This document shows positions 40,656-47,922 of a stretch of DNA of 64,000 bases, one piece after another. The stretch is from a virus. Under the pieces are notes generated by a model. That model was not told the origin of the DNA, made no database searches, and saw only the letters and a program-made list of their open reading frames with translations. The position numbers and the translations under genes are program-made. The stretch covers positions 49,028 to 113,027 of IMG/VR virus record IMGVR_UViG_3300009788_000090. One strand, given 5' to 3'. Position 1 is the stretch's first letter. Every line of letters starts with the position of its first letter.

Positions 40656-41126
40656 CTTCAACATCCCTTGTAACCGTTCAATTTCAGCTTGTATAGCCTC
40701 GTTGTCACCCAAGCCCATCATCTCTCTACCAATAGGACTGAGCTTTTCACTTGTCCAGAAGTTAGGGTCATCAACACAACCCTTCAAATCTCCCGCAGCC
40801 AAGCTAAGAACTTCCAAGGCTCGTTGAATGTTAACAATAACCATCCCGAGGCTACCATTCAAACTACCAGCCTCAAGTTCAGAGCAAGTCATGTTAAGTG
40901 TGTGTAATAACATCATGGAAGACTCAATCACACAAATAGCAGACTCTAGCTTGTCGTCATCGTCAAAGGGAGTCATCAACTTGTAAGCGTCACCCTTCTC
41001 CGTTCTGTCTGAAAGCTCGTAGCCATTGTAAAAAGCTTCGTAACATTTATTTGGGGCATTAGTATCGGCTGTAACTGTTCCTCTGGTCACACATATCTTA
41101 AACTTTTTGCAAGTTTCACATTTCAT
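40653..41126 (-). CDS. Protein with N-terminal Cys cluster
   Basis: 157 residues from ATG 41126 (GGAGGTGACAAACATG). MKCETCKKFKICVTRG, then a helical body. No family recognised. Confidence 0.65.
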   Translation of the reverse strand: MKCETCKKFKICVTRGTVTADTNAPNKCYEAFYNGYELSDRTEKGDAYKLMTPFDDDDKLESAICVIESSMMLLHTLNMTCSELEAGSLNGSLGMVIVNIQRALEVLSLAAGDLKGCVDDPNFWTSEKLSPIGREMMGLGDNEAIQAEIERLQGMLK

Positions 41127-41156
41127 GTTTGTCACCTCCTTTCAATAAGATAATGT

Positions 41157-41387
41157 TCATACCTCAGACCAGTTACACAAGCCGTCGATATAAGCTACTA
41201 GCTCTTGATACTGGCCTTGGTTGTCAAACATATAGCACCAGGGAGTCTCGTCACCAGTGACAGTGATGCTGCCAGAACCAAAACCACTATGTACCTCAAT
41301 ACGTCTGTAACCATTGTCTGAGATATATGTCCTAGCTGTAGCTGGATAACCTGCTTTGTCACCTGGATGCTTTAATTGTAATGACAT
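41157..41387 (-). CDS. Protein of unknown function
   Basis: 76 residues from ATG 41387 (GGAGGTGAACAGAATG). Beta-rich (EVHSGFGSGSITVTGDETPW). Confidence 0.65.
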   Translation of the reverse strand: MSLQLKHPGDKAGYPATARTYISDNGYRRIEVHSGFGSGSITVTGDETPWCYMFDNQGQYQELVAYIDGLCNWSEV

Positions 41388-41392
41388 TCTGT

Positions 41393-41509
41393 TCACCTCC
41401 CTTCAATAACGTAAGAGAGCTTTAATATAATATTTAAGGAAGCACCGACCAAGAACATTGTCAGCCCAACCTTACCAACTATACCAAGCTCACTCCATAG
41501 TTGCTTCAT
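41393..41509 (-). CDS. 38-residue membrane peptide
   Basis: ATG 41509. Hydrophobic IVGKVGLTMFLVGASLNIIL. Its last codons contain the GGGAGG site of the next gene. Confidence 0.5.
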   Translation of the reverse strand: MKQLWSELGIVGKVGLTMFLVGASLNIILKLSYVIEGR

Positions 41510-41513
41510 TCTT

Positions 41514-41750
41514 CTAATACCTCCCAAGGGCGGGGGAATGAATAACAAACCCCGACCATTCTTTCCTATTCCTCGAAGGATACTCTATAGACATAAGAAT
41601 ACCCATAGAGAGTAATAGCCATATAGGACAGCAACAACATATACTGCCACTAATATCAAGTTTCTTACAATTATAACAAGCACCTCTTATATATTTACCT
41701 GTCTTGACCAGGCTTTCCTTAGAATACCCGTCTATAGGATACTCTAACAA
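41514..41750 (-). CDS. Doubtful Cys-rich frame overlapping hairpin R9
   Basis: 78 codons from TTG. The first third lies inside hairpin R9, so the real start is unclear and no ATG with a ribosome site follows. CYNCKKLDISGSICCCCPIW looks like a real Cys-rich segment before a hydrophobic LLLSMGILM. Possibly a degraded gene. Confidence 0.35.
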   Translation of the reverse strand: MLEYPIDGYSKESLVKTGKYIRGACYNCKKLDISGSICCCCPIWLLLSMGILMSIEYPSRNRKEWSGFVIHSPALGRY

Positions 41751-41756
41751 AGTCTG
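41709..41756 (-). repeat. Intergenic hairpin element R9 (shortest copy)
   Basis: GAGTATCC pairs with GGGTATTC through two wobbles, 10-base loop, flanks CAGACTTTGTTA and TAAGGAAAGCC. Confidence 0.8.
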
Positions 41757-41762
41757 TCTCCG

Positions 41763-41999
41763 TCACTTGAGGACTTCACGAGTGAGCACTTCTATTAGTT
41801 CCAAGTCACCTACTAACTCGTCTTGTGGGTAAGGCTCTTGGTTGGCTCTGTCCTTCATGAAAATGACCATCTCTTGAATGGTTGTATTAGCTCCCAGCTG
41901 CTTGTACCAGGGCGTTTGATAGTCAAATTCTTTATCAGTGCTTTCAATAATGTCACTATTGTAACCAAACCGTTCTGTTACTCCGTCTGCTGTAAACAT
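41763..41999 (-). CDS. Protein of unknown function
   Basis: 78 residues from ATG 41999 (GGAGGTGGAACAAATG). Acidic, helical C-terminal half (DELVGDLELIEVLTREVLK). Confidence 0.65.
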   Translation of the reverse strand: MFTADGVTERFGYNSDIIESTDKEFDYQTPWYKQLGANTTIQEMVIFMKDRANQEPYPQDELVGDLELIEVLTREVLK

Positions 42000-42057
42000 T
42001 TGTTCCACCTCCTATCTTCCCAGTTCAGATACATAGTCCTCGGCCTACGTACTAGCA

Positions 42058-42384
42058 TCAAAACACGCAATTGCTCTTACTATAGAATTGGGCCGGACAG
42101 CACAAAACTCCACTCCGCTTGAATAGCTTTATTAGTTCGCCACCATCCAGTTCGTACATGGCTCTAAAGTTCTTCAATACTCGAATGAAGTCAAGTTCGT
42201 TATCCGGGTCAACCAGTGTTTGATAGTCAAAGCTCCCTAGGTAAACCTCACGAGGCTCTAACGGATATTCCGTAATGGAATTGATGATCTCACCAGTAGA
42301 GGTCTCCCACCGTCTTTCCGTAGCTCTCCAGTTTCGAATCTCCCTTGGTGCTTTATCTAGTCGCAATACAACACGTTCTGCCAT
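42058..42384 (-). CDS. Protein of unknown function
   Basis: 108 residues from ATG 42384 (GGAGGGATACAAATG). Basic first half (LRLDKAPREIRNWRATERRW), then EVYLGSFDYQTLVDPDNELD. Confidence 0.65.
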   Translation of the reverse strand: MAERVVLRLDKAPREIRNWRATERRWETSTGEIINSITEYPLEPREVYLGSFDYQTLVDPDNELDFIRVLKNFRAMYELDGGELIKLFKRSGVLCCPAQFYSKSNCVF

Positions 42385-42407
42385 TTGTATCCCTCCCATT
42401 GAGTTAT

Positions 42408-42457
42408 TGGGCTTTCCCTGGAACCCCTAGTCTCCCAGAGGTTCTAGCAAAGTCTAA
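42408..42457 (-). repeat. Intergenic hairpin element R10
   Basis: GAACCTCTGG pairs with the CTAGGGGTTC partner (wobble included). Flanks TTAGACTTTGCTA and CAGGGAAAGCCC. Confidence 0.8.
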
Positions 42458-42606
42458 TTGTTGTCACATCCATCTTTGCACACATTCATCTTAGCTGAAA
42501 GCGCATTAACGGATATTTGTGTCTCCTTGAGCTGTCCGTCTTTGTTGTGTGTATAGCCGCATAGTTCGCACAGTCTATCCCCGAGCCTTCCTGTAGATAC
42601 TATCAT
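42454..42606 (-). CDS. 50-residue Cys-containing protein
   Basis: ATG 42606, first gene after the promoter at 42.67 kb, with GGGAGGGAG upstream. CELCGYTHN and NVCKDGCD form a likely zinc site. Stop TAG is part of R10. Confidence 0.6.
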   Translation of the reverse strand: MIVSTGRLGDRLCELCGYTHNKDGQLKETQISVNALSAKMNVCKDGCDNN

Positions 42607-42655
42607 GTCTCCCTCCCTCCCGTCTGTCCAGTATCCCGCGTAGCCATATACCTAT

Positions 42656-42685
42656 ATTATACCCTATACAGGCGCACAATACCAA
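42656..42685 (-). promoter_or_regulatory. Leftward promoter with operator-like palindrome
   Basis: On the - strand TTGGTA (42685-42680), 18 bp, TATAAT (42661-42656). CCTGTATAGG (42672-42663) lies in the spacer beside the -10 and matches a perfect palindrome at the same place in the promoter at 43.57 kb. CCGCTTGCTTG lies just upstream of the -35. Confidence 0.75.
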
Positions 42686-42748
42686 CAAGCAAGCGGTGTC
42701 TTTAGCGTAGTAACGTGTTAAAGGGATGGGATGGGAGCAACCACGAAT

Positions 42749-42770
42749 AGACCGGGCTTTCACCCGGTCT
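42749..42770 (-). terminator. Strong hairpin after the 42790 gene (no U-tract)
   Basis: Perfect AGACCGGG / CCCGGTCT stem with a 6-base loop, 20 bases after the stop codon. No T-run follows on the - strand, so it may protect the 3' end of the mRNA rather than terminate. Confidence 0.45.
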
Positions 42771-42789
42771 ACCATGTGCCGCTGCTAAG

Positions 42790-43443
42790 TTAGCTGTCGT
42801 CACTGTCAAGGTTAGCAAGATAGTCATGTATTTCTTGCGTCACGGCTGGACTGTCGGAACGTCCCAACGCTGTAGTAATATTAGTGAAGCTAATTCCTTC
42901 ACCCGCTGGGATGGTTGCGTCACGGCATACGGTTTCGGAACGTGTATGCAATTTTCCGCCGACCACTTTTAATTCGACTTTTTTGGAACCGTTCGCCTTA
43001 TCGAATTCTGTACCGTCTGGCGCTGTAACTTTTGCACCACCGCGCGAACCACCCTTGCCACCCGACCGCTTTTTTTCTTTCAACGTTTCGGCTTGCTTGG
43101 CGAATAAGTTTAGGATGTTTTCGCCATTTTCAACCGCTTCTACACGTTCCATAATTTCGGCGCGTGCGGTTTCGCTTTTCTTAGCGACAATTTTTTCCGC
43201 TTGTGCTTCCAATGCTTCCCGCTGGTCGGCCACAATTGCGTCGATCAACGTTTTCACTTCCCGCTTTTGGTCACTAGCAGCAACCTGGTCAAGGTCATTC
43301 AATTCAACCCACATACCCTGTACAGTTTGCATAGCTTCCAATTGGTCAAGTTCACCAAGCGCGTCAAGTTCCGTCTTGCGTTCCGCTTGTGCCGCTTCCA
43401 ATTCGGCCTTAGCAGCGGCTTTTGTCTTTTGTTCTTGTGCCAT
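42790..43443 (-). CDS. Coiled-coil protein with Gly/Lys/Arg-rich linker
   Basis: 217 residues from ATG 43443 (AAGGTGG upstream). Residues 1-130 are an Ala/Glu/Lys coiled coil; KRSGGKGGSRGGAK (about 135-150) is a basic flexible segment, then a small C-terminal domain ending LANLDSDDS. Its codons are GC-richer than those of neighbours. It has its own promoter and hairpin, so strong expression is likely. Function unknown; DNA-associated protein is plausible. Confidence 0.75.
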   Translation of the reverse strand: MAQEQKTKAAAKAELEAAQAERKTELDALGELDQLEAMQTVQGMWVELNDLDQVAASDQKREVKTLIDAIVADQREALEAQAEKIVAKKSETARAEIMERVEAVENGENILNLFAKQAETLKEKKRSGGKGGSRGGAKVTAPDGTEFDKANGSKKVELKVVGGKLHTRSETVCRDATIPAGEGISFTNITTALGRSDSPAVTQEIHDYLANLDSDDS

Positions 43444-43558
43444 TTGAAACCACCTTATTAGGTTTACATTATAGCAAGGCACGCTATACAGCACTTACCT
43501 AGACTTTCACCACCTTATACTATTTAGTTTTCAAGGTTCGCCTTGCTATGTATTTATA

Positions 43559-43588
43559 ATTATACCCTGTACAGGCACTATATACCGA
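43559..43588 (-). promoter_or_regulatory. Leftward promoter of the 42790 gene, with palindromic operator-like site
   Basis: On the - strand TCGGTA (43588-43583), 18 bp, TATAAT (43564-43559). The spacer holds CCTGTACAGG (43575-43566), a perfect 10-bp palindrome abutting the -10. Confidence 0.7.
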
Positions 43589-43761
43589 CCACGCTAAACA
43601 TTTTTTATGTACCTCCCTCCACCAAGAGTACAGACGCAAGGCGCTGACCTGGGATGATACTAACAAGCAGGCGGGGGTTATTGCACTAATTGTAGAGACG
43701 GCAGCGCGGCTGCCGCCCTAGGAACATCTCTTATATAACAACCTTTTTTCCCAGCCAATCA
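43589..43761. other. Non-coding region upstream of the 43.57 kb promoter
   Basis: No gene seen. It contains CTGACCTGG then AACAAGCAGGCGGG (43643-43676), related to the block upstream of other leftward promoters, and a GGCAGC-GCG-GCTGCC hairpin (43700-43714). Confidence 0.5.
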
Positions 43762-43797
43762 ACAAAAAAATCCCAGGAAAATTCCCAGGACTTTTTT
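43762..43797. terminator. Probable bidirectional terminator
   Basis: An A-run, two copies of TCCCAGGA separated by AAAT, then CTTTTTT. The inner pairing GGAA-AA-TTCC and outer A/T tracts can form a stem with a U-tract on both strands, though imperfectly. It follows the leftward genes of 43.8-63 kb. Confidence 0.55.
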
Positions 43798-43827
43798 ATA
43801 AAGCATTATTCAATTGTTTCTGTTCGT

Positions 43828-43941
43828 TTAACCTAAAAATCTTGGTAAGATAAACCAAGGTATTACAATACCAAACAGGATTATTGCCCCCACTGCTAAT
43901 GGGAACTCCCATTCACTACGATAACCTCCTATACCTATCAT
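43828..43941 (-). CDS. 37-residue membrane peptide
   Basis: ATG 43941 with GCGGGGGAAAAC upstream. Hydrophobic LAVGAIILFGIVIPWFIL. Last gene before the terminator. Confidence 0.55.
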   Translation of the reverse strand: MIGIGGYRSEWEFPLAVGAIILFGIVIPWFILPRFLG

Positions 43942-43966
43942 TGTTTTCCCCCGCTCTCTGGATTAA

Positions 43967-44389
43967 TCACAATTCATTCTTGGCTTGAGTTATCTGCGAC
44001 CTAATACGTTTCCAAATACTAGGATGAATGTAGCCCCAATAATCTTCATACAAATATCGGTACTTGTATTTTGGTCGTTTGTCCCTAACCTTTAGTACCC
44101 TATCGCGAGTTATGTCAGTTGGCACATAAACCTTACTGCCACCGCAAGAACATCGAACTTCATCACCCAGCCCACCACCAATGTCCATATCAAAAGGCAC
44201 GTTAGGGTTGGGCAAATCAAGGTGGTAATATCCTCTTCCTCCACAAGTATGGCAGGGGATTTTAACCACCGAAATACCATCTATCTTTACAATAGGTCTT
44301 TTGGCCGTAAAGTTGATTTCATACTTTGTAACACCCAATTGCCTTAACTCTTTAATTATTGGGTACGTGGGGTCGTATTTAGTTGCCAT
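43967..44389 (-). CDS. DnaJ-type Zn-finger protein
   Basis: 140 residues. CHTCGGRGYY and CSCGGSK resemble half of a DnaJ zinc domain; the C-terminus is Arg/Lys/Tyr-rich (RDKRPKYKYRYLYEDY). Confidence 0.7.
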   Translation of the reverse strand: MATKYDPTYPIIKELRQLGVTKYEINFTAKRPIVKIDGISVVKIPCHTCGGRGYYHLDLPNPNVPFDMDIGGGLGDEVRCSCGGSKVYVPTDITRDRVLKVRDKRPKYKYRYLYEDYWGYIHPSIWKRIRSQITQAKNEL

Positions 44390-44390
44390 T

Positions 44391-45269
44391 TTAGATCAAC
44401 ACGTTTTCTTCCCATGTTGGTGTGAAGTACCCATCAGACACACAGTTAGACGATGGTGTTATGACTATTTTATCTTCATAGAACTTTGCTAGTTCACTGC
44501 CAGTCAAAGGCCAGCACTCAGGACATACATCATCCCCGCCGAGCAACAGTTTTGTAATTGTCTTATGACTAGTCGGTGACACCAAACATCTTCTTGGTTT
44601 GCCATTGTGTCGAATTAAAGCTCTGCGTACAGGTCTGCCCGGATATGGGCCGTTCTCAACGGGTATGTCAGAGTCGCACGTAAACGTTTCTCTTTGCGTG
44701 AATACTGGCTTATCCGTCCCTAGTTCAATGTTGTGCCAAGGAACCGCTTTTAGCTCTTTAACCCAAACTACTTTTTTCCACGTTTTCCACATGGAACTCG
44801 AAAGGTGATTTGTAATAAGCTTATGGCTCATATCAATCGGCACTCTATGCGCCCAGTACCTAGCTCTTTCAAGCCAGTCAAACGTTTCTGGTAGCTTGTG
44901 AATCATTTTTACTTTGTCTAAGTACTGCCACCAATCGCCCTCGGGACAATCACGCCTCGAGTCTATCGCCATTGACAGTTTGAAATCCGGGAACAGAAGT
45001 CTGACCACTTGCAGCATCTCTTGAAATGCGGGGTGGTCGAACGTATCCCCGTTTCCGTATGTCCACAAATCAACGACTTCAAATTTTGGTTCTTTTTCCT
45101 TCAGGGCAGATTTTACTTCTTTTGCAATATCTAGTAGGGTGGACAGAGACATATACCGTTGCTCCGTTTGTTTGCACACAGTACCAAATGAAGGGCACTC
45201 GGCGTTTTTGCACCCCTTTACTAATTCTAAGAACATGATTAACCTAGTAGGTTCAATATGTTTGTTCAT
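44391..45269 (-). CDS. Radical SAM-like protein with atypical cysteine motif
   Basis: 292 residues from ATG 45269. LIMFLELVKGCKNAECPSFG sits where the Fe-S cluster motif belongs, but the spacing CxxxxCxxxxxxC departs from CxxxCxxC. VDLWTYGNGDTFDHPAFQEM matches the SAM-binding GGGEP-like strand, and the C-terminal CLVSPTSHKTITKLL plus CPECWPL resembles a SPASM-type region. Likely a divergent radical SAM enzyme. Confidence 0.65.
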   Translation of the reverse strand: MNKHIEPTRLIMFLELVKGCKNAECPSFGTVCKQTEQRYMSLSTLLDIAKEVKSALKEKEPKFEVVDLWTYGNGDTFDHPAFQEMLQVVRLLFPDFKLSMAIDSRRDCPEGDWWQYLDKVKMIHKLPETFDWLERARYWAHRVPIDMSHKLITNHLSSSMWKTWKKVVWVKELKAVPWHNIELGTDKPVFTQRETFTCDSDIPVENGPYPGRPVRRALIRHNGKPRRCLVSPTSHKTITKLLLGGDDVCPECWPLTGSELAKFYEDKIVITPSSNCVSDGYFTPTWEENVLI

Positions 45270-45372
45270 TATTTTACTCCCTCGTTTGTTTGTTTTTAAA
45301 TTAACTTTGAAGTATAAATAATTTTTTACTCTTGCTTTGGCATGAACCACCAAGTGACCATTACTCTGCTCC

Positions 45373-45465
45373 TTATTGCCGTGTGCCGAAATACATCATT
45401 AGCACCCATACAACATTTACTAGTATAGTGCCAGTCCAAAATCCTTTTGACCAATCATTTAACAT
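45373..45465 (-). CDS. 30-residue membrane peptide
   Basis: ATG 45465 in TAATG overlap with the upstream gene. One hydrophobic helix (GTILVNVVWVLMMYFG). A gap of about 100 bases with no recognisable signal follows. Confidence 0.5.
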   Translation of the reverse strand: MLNDWSKGFWTGTILVNVVWVLMMYFGTRQ

Positions 45466-45695
45466 TATTTGTCCTCCACTTTCGGGTTCAGTGCTGGACT
45501 GTAAGCATCCTTCAAATGGAAGTTTAGTTTTAATGCCACAGTTATCTGTTCGTCCATAATACTGAGTATTGGGTTCGGTCTTTCTAACTCACTGCTTAAT
45601 TCACTGATAGCAATCCTAGCGTCAAGCAAGGAGTTTGTTACTCGCCACAATAAAGCTACTTGTGCTTTAGTCATTAATATTTTATCGACAATCAT
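45465..45695 (-). CDS. Helical protein of unknown function
   Basis: 76 residues, ATG 45695 with AGAAGG upstream. Heptad-like helices (ALLWRVTNSLLDARIAISEL). Confidence 0.6.
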   Translation of the reverse strand: MIVDKILMTKAQVALLWRVTNSLLDARIAISELSSELERPNPILSIMDEQITVALKLNFHLKDAYSPALNPKVEDK

Positions 45696-45826
45696 GTTTC
45701 GCCTTCTTTCGGTTTACAATCGCAGGTTTCTCCCACTGTATGACAGGCTTCACATGGCCCATAGGAAGTAGAAAAATGTATGAACTCACACTTGCTTTTT
45801 TCATGGCACTTCTCACATAGGAACAT
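45692..45826 (-). CDS. 44-residue Cys-rich protein
   Basis: ATG 45826, ATGA overlap. CEKCHEKSKCEF and CEACHTVGETCDC, two zinc knuckles. Similar small proteins are common in phages of Bacillota. Confidence 0.65.
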   Translation of the reverse strand: MFLCEKCHEKSKCEFIHFSTSYGPCEACHTVGETCDCKPKEGET

Positions 45827-45827
45827 C

Positions 45828-46220
45828 TTATACCCGCCTTCTTTTTTTGTATGGGTTTTGCGCGTTCCCTATACTATGACTCCACTCTACCTCAAACTTG
45901 GGTGATGTCTCTTGTGTTAAGCCGTTTTCTCTTAGGTGAGCAAAGTACGCATCAGTGAACGACCCTAGTATGTCAGGGAAAGCACATTTTTCACCATCTG
46001 GTGGTTCGCCCTTGTATTCCCATATCTCCTTAAATTTTGCGTCAACGTATGCTTTGTGCCTCGCCCTCTCTGTTGCTTTTTGATTATCTTGGGGAGTAGC
46101 TTCTTGTTTTGCTCTCTTGCGGTCTCTTATCGCAGTACAGTACGGACACGGTAGCCCCATTTTATCCCACGTGCTCATATCTTTTCCACATATAGAACAT
46201 CTTTTATCGTATGCACCCAT
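45828..46220 (-). CDS. Zn-ribbon protein of unknown function
   Basis: 130 residues. CSICGKDM and CPYCTAIRDRKRAK at the N-terminus, then a helical region and basic tail KKRRRV. Confidence 0.65.
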   Translation of the reverse strand: MGAYDKRCSICGKDMSTWDKMGLPCPYCTAIRDRKRAKQEATPQDNQKATERARHKAYVDAKFKEIWEYKGEPPDGEKCAFPDILGSFTDAYFAHLRENGLTQETSPKFEVEWSHSIGNAQNPYKKRRRV

Positions 46221-46236
46221 GACTCATCTCCAGTAT

Positions 46237-46479
46237 TTAAGTTGCTCTCTTAATTTCCATTAGATAGTCCAGCATTATTATTCCCAAAGGTACTAACAGT
46301 ATTACTGCCACTATCACAGTCACTTCTATTATTATCTTTAAGTACAGCCTGTGGTTTGAATCACTCAAATACATTAGTGTAAGTAAAGGTGAAAACAACA
46401 CAAGCACTAAGAGAAGTATGGTCATTAACATGACAAGAAATATTCCCACGTTATATAGATGTGCCACATACTCTCCCAT
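46237..46479 (-). CDS. Two-helix membrane protein
   Basis: 80 residues with hydrophobic IFLVMLMTILLLVLVLFSPL and VTVIVAVILLVPLGIIML. Short loop DSNHRLYLK between them. Confidence 0.65.
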   Translation of the reverse strand: MGEYVAHLYNVGIFLVMLMTILLLVLVLFSPLLTLMYLSDSNHRLYLKIIIEVTVIVAVILLVPLGIIMLDYLMEIKRAT

Positions 46480-46502
46480 TAAATACTCTCCCTAGTCATT
46501 GT

Positions 46503-46778
46503 CTATCTTCCTTTTTTAGTGGGAATCAATAGTAAGTGTCCACTATCATCATACCCTGTTTCCCAATTGTAATTACGGTTAAGGAACAGAGCTTTGTCCT
46601 TAAATTTTCCAGAACTTCTTATACCAGCTATGAATCCGTGCTTGTGCTCTGTGGCGCTTATTTTGACTGGACTTGCTGCTACAAGCTCCAGAAGTCTATC
46701 CTTTTTTATGGTCATTGTGTTCTCACCATCAAATAAGAGAACTTCTTTAGCTACTTCTCTGCCGTTTATTTTAGTCAC
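46503..46778 (-). CDS. Protein of unknown function
   Basis: 91 residues from GTG 46778, preferred because GGAGG lies eight bases upstream as for many genes here; ATG 46793 is the alternative. Strand-rich (AFLNRNYNWETGYDDSGHLL-like end). Confidence 0.6.
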   Translation of the reverse strand: MTKINGREVAKEVLLFDGENTMTIKKDRLLELVAASPVKISATEHKHGFIAGIRSSGKFKDKALFLNRNYNWETGYDDSGHLLLIPTKKGR

Positions 46779-46977
46779 TACCATATCCTCCATGTCGTTT
46801 CATTTCCTGGTGAGCGGTTATTTTCCCGCACATAGGACACCACATATGTTTTAAATGCCCTGGTTGTTTATCTTTGCTTTTCTTTCTCCAAATAGTTAGT
46901 ATGTTATTGCACACACTACATTTGAGAGACTTCTCTACTGTGTTCCTATATTTCCTCGTCAAGTACAAGTAGGGCAT
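46771..46977 (-). CDS. 68-residue Zn-ribbon protein
   Basis: ATG 46977. CSVCNNIL and CPMCGKIT. Basic between the knuckles (WRKKSKDKQPGHLKH). Overlaps the upstream gene's end. Confidence 0.6.
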   Translation of the reverse strand: MPYLYLTRKYRNTVEKSLKCSVCNNILTIWRKKSKDKQPGHLKHMWCPMCGKITAHQEMKRHGGYGSD

Positions 46978-47153
46978 GGTATAAGTGTCAAATTGACCCG
47001 TCCTGTTTCTTTCAGTCTGTTGGTTCCACACTTAGAACATCGCCCTTTACAGACAGGACAGGGAATATCATATATGACAGTTCCCTCACCACCTATAGTT
47101 CTCCCTGTACCACTACACTCTTCACAATGAATTGGTTCCATCCCTTTATTCAT
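46959..47153 (-). CDS. DnaJ-like Zn-finger protein
   Basis: 64 residues. CEECSGTGRT, CPVCKGRCSKCG and CPTC resemble a complete DnaJ-type zinc domain with no J domain. Confidence 0.7.
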   Translation of the reverse strand: MNKGMEPIHCEECSGTGRTIGGEGTVIYDIPCPVCKGRCSKCGTNRLKETGRVNLTLIPCPTCT

Positions 47154-47157
47154 CTTC

Positions 47158-47370
47158 TTACTCGTCCGCTTCTTGGTTGTGTGTGCTAGTGTCTCTAGTT
47201 AGTTGAGCAATAATATAGACAATTGGTATTGCCGCCGACACTATGACAATCCATATTAATGCAGAAGAAACATGTTCCATACTGTTGTAATCATGCCAGT
47301 AGGAAAACTGTGCTAACATCCCCATCAAAGTGACAAAAGGTACTCTTGCTCGTCTTATGAATTTATACAA
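47158..47370 (-). CDS. Two-helix membrane protein
   Basis: 70 residues with basic start (MYKFIRRARVP), two hydrophobic segments and acidic end. Confidence 0.65.
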   Translation of the reverse strand: MYKFIRRARVPFVTLMGMLAQFSYWHDYNSMEHVSSALIWIVIVSAAIPIVYIIAQLTRDTSTHNQEADE

Positions 47371-47375
47371 TTCAA

Positions 47376-47789
47376 TTACTTCCTTTCCGAATCAATTGTT
47401 GCTTGGCAACAAGCAGAACAACCATCTTTGGTGATGTTGTTTTGTTCTCTACAGTCGTCACAAATACCAAGAGATTCTTTGTATCTTCTTATTACCATTT
47501 TTGCTGAGTCTATTTCAGTTATCTTTTTCTTTCCCTTTAATACCTGTCTGCCGACTATTGGTAAAGGACACCAATCAGGTATGTTTGCTCTAACTGCTGA
47601 GGGGTCGCCACCTCTTGAAATTAACTTACCGTAACTGGGTTCTCCTTCATAATTTATCTTTTTTCTTTTTTTCGTCGGGTGTTCACAAGCATACGTGGGC
47701 TTGCAAGGATAATCTTGCTCAAACTTTAGGTAAGGACATTTACTACAGCTGCGAACTTCTTCGTCTATCCTAACTCTTCTTGTAGCCAT
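47376..47789 (-). CDS. Cys-rich protein of unknown function
   Basis: 137 residues from ATG 47789 (GGGAGG six bases upstream). Eleven cysteines in CSKCPYL, YACEHPT, CPLP, CDDCRE and CSACC; probably two zinc sites or a redox cluster. Confidence 0.65.
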   Translation of the reverse strand: MATRRVRIDEEVRSCSKCPYLKFEQDYPCKPTYACEHPTKKRKKINYEGEPSYGKLISRGGDPSAVRANIPDWCPLPIVGRQVLKGKKKITEIDSAKMVIRRYKESLGICDDCREQNNITKDGCSACCQATIDSERK

Positions 47790-47922
47790 CAACATCCTCC
47801 CAATCAATGAACTGTCCTCTATTGGCATAGTCCTCTGCGTCTTGAATCCCTTGTGCAATCCGTCTTTTGATGATCTCCTTCATTGACATACGTTCAAAGC
47901 CGTCCATGAACTCTATGCTCAT
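47770..47922 (-). CDS. 50-residue protein of unknown function
   Basis: ATG 47922, ATGA coupled to the amidoligase-like gene upstream. Helical, charged (MKEIIKRRIAQGIQDAEDYA). It carries the ribosome site of the next gene. Confidence 0.6.
   Translation of the reverse strand: MSIEFMDGFERMSMKEIIKRRIAQGIQDAEDYANRGQFIDWEDVDGYKKS

Noticed and set aside
42575-42775. A 66-codon frame across the 42.67 kb promoter
   Set aside because: It overlaps the promoter and the better supported 42454-42606 gene and has no ribosome binding site.
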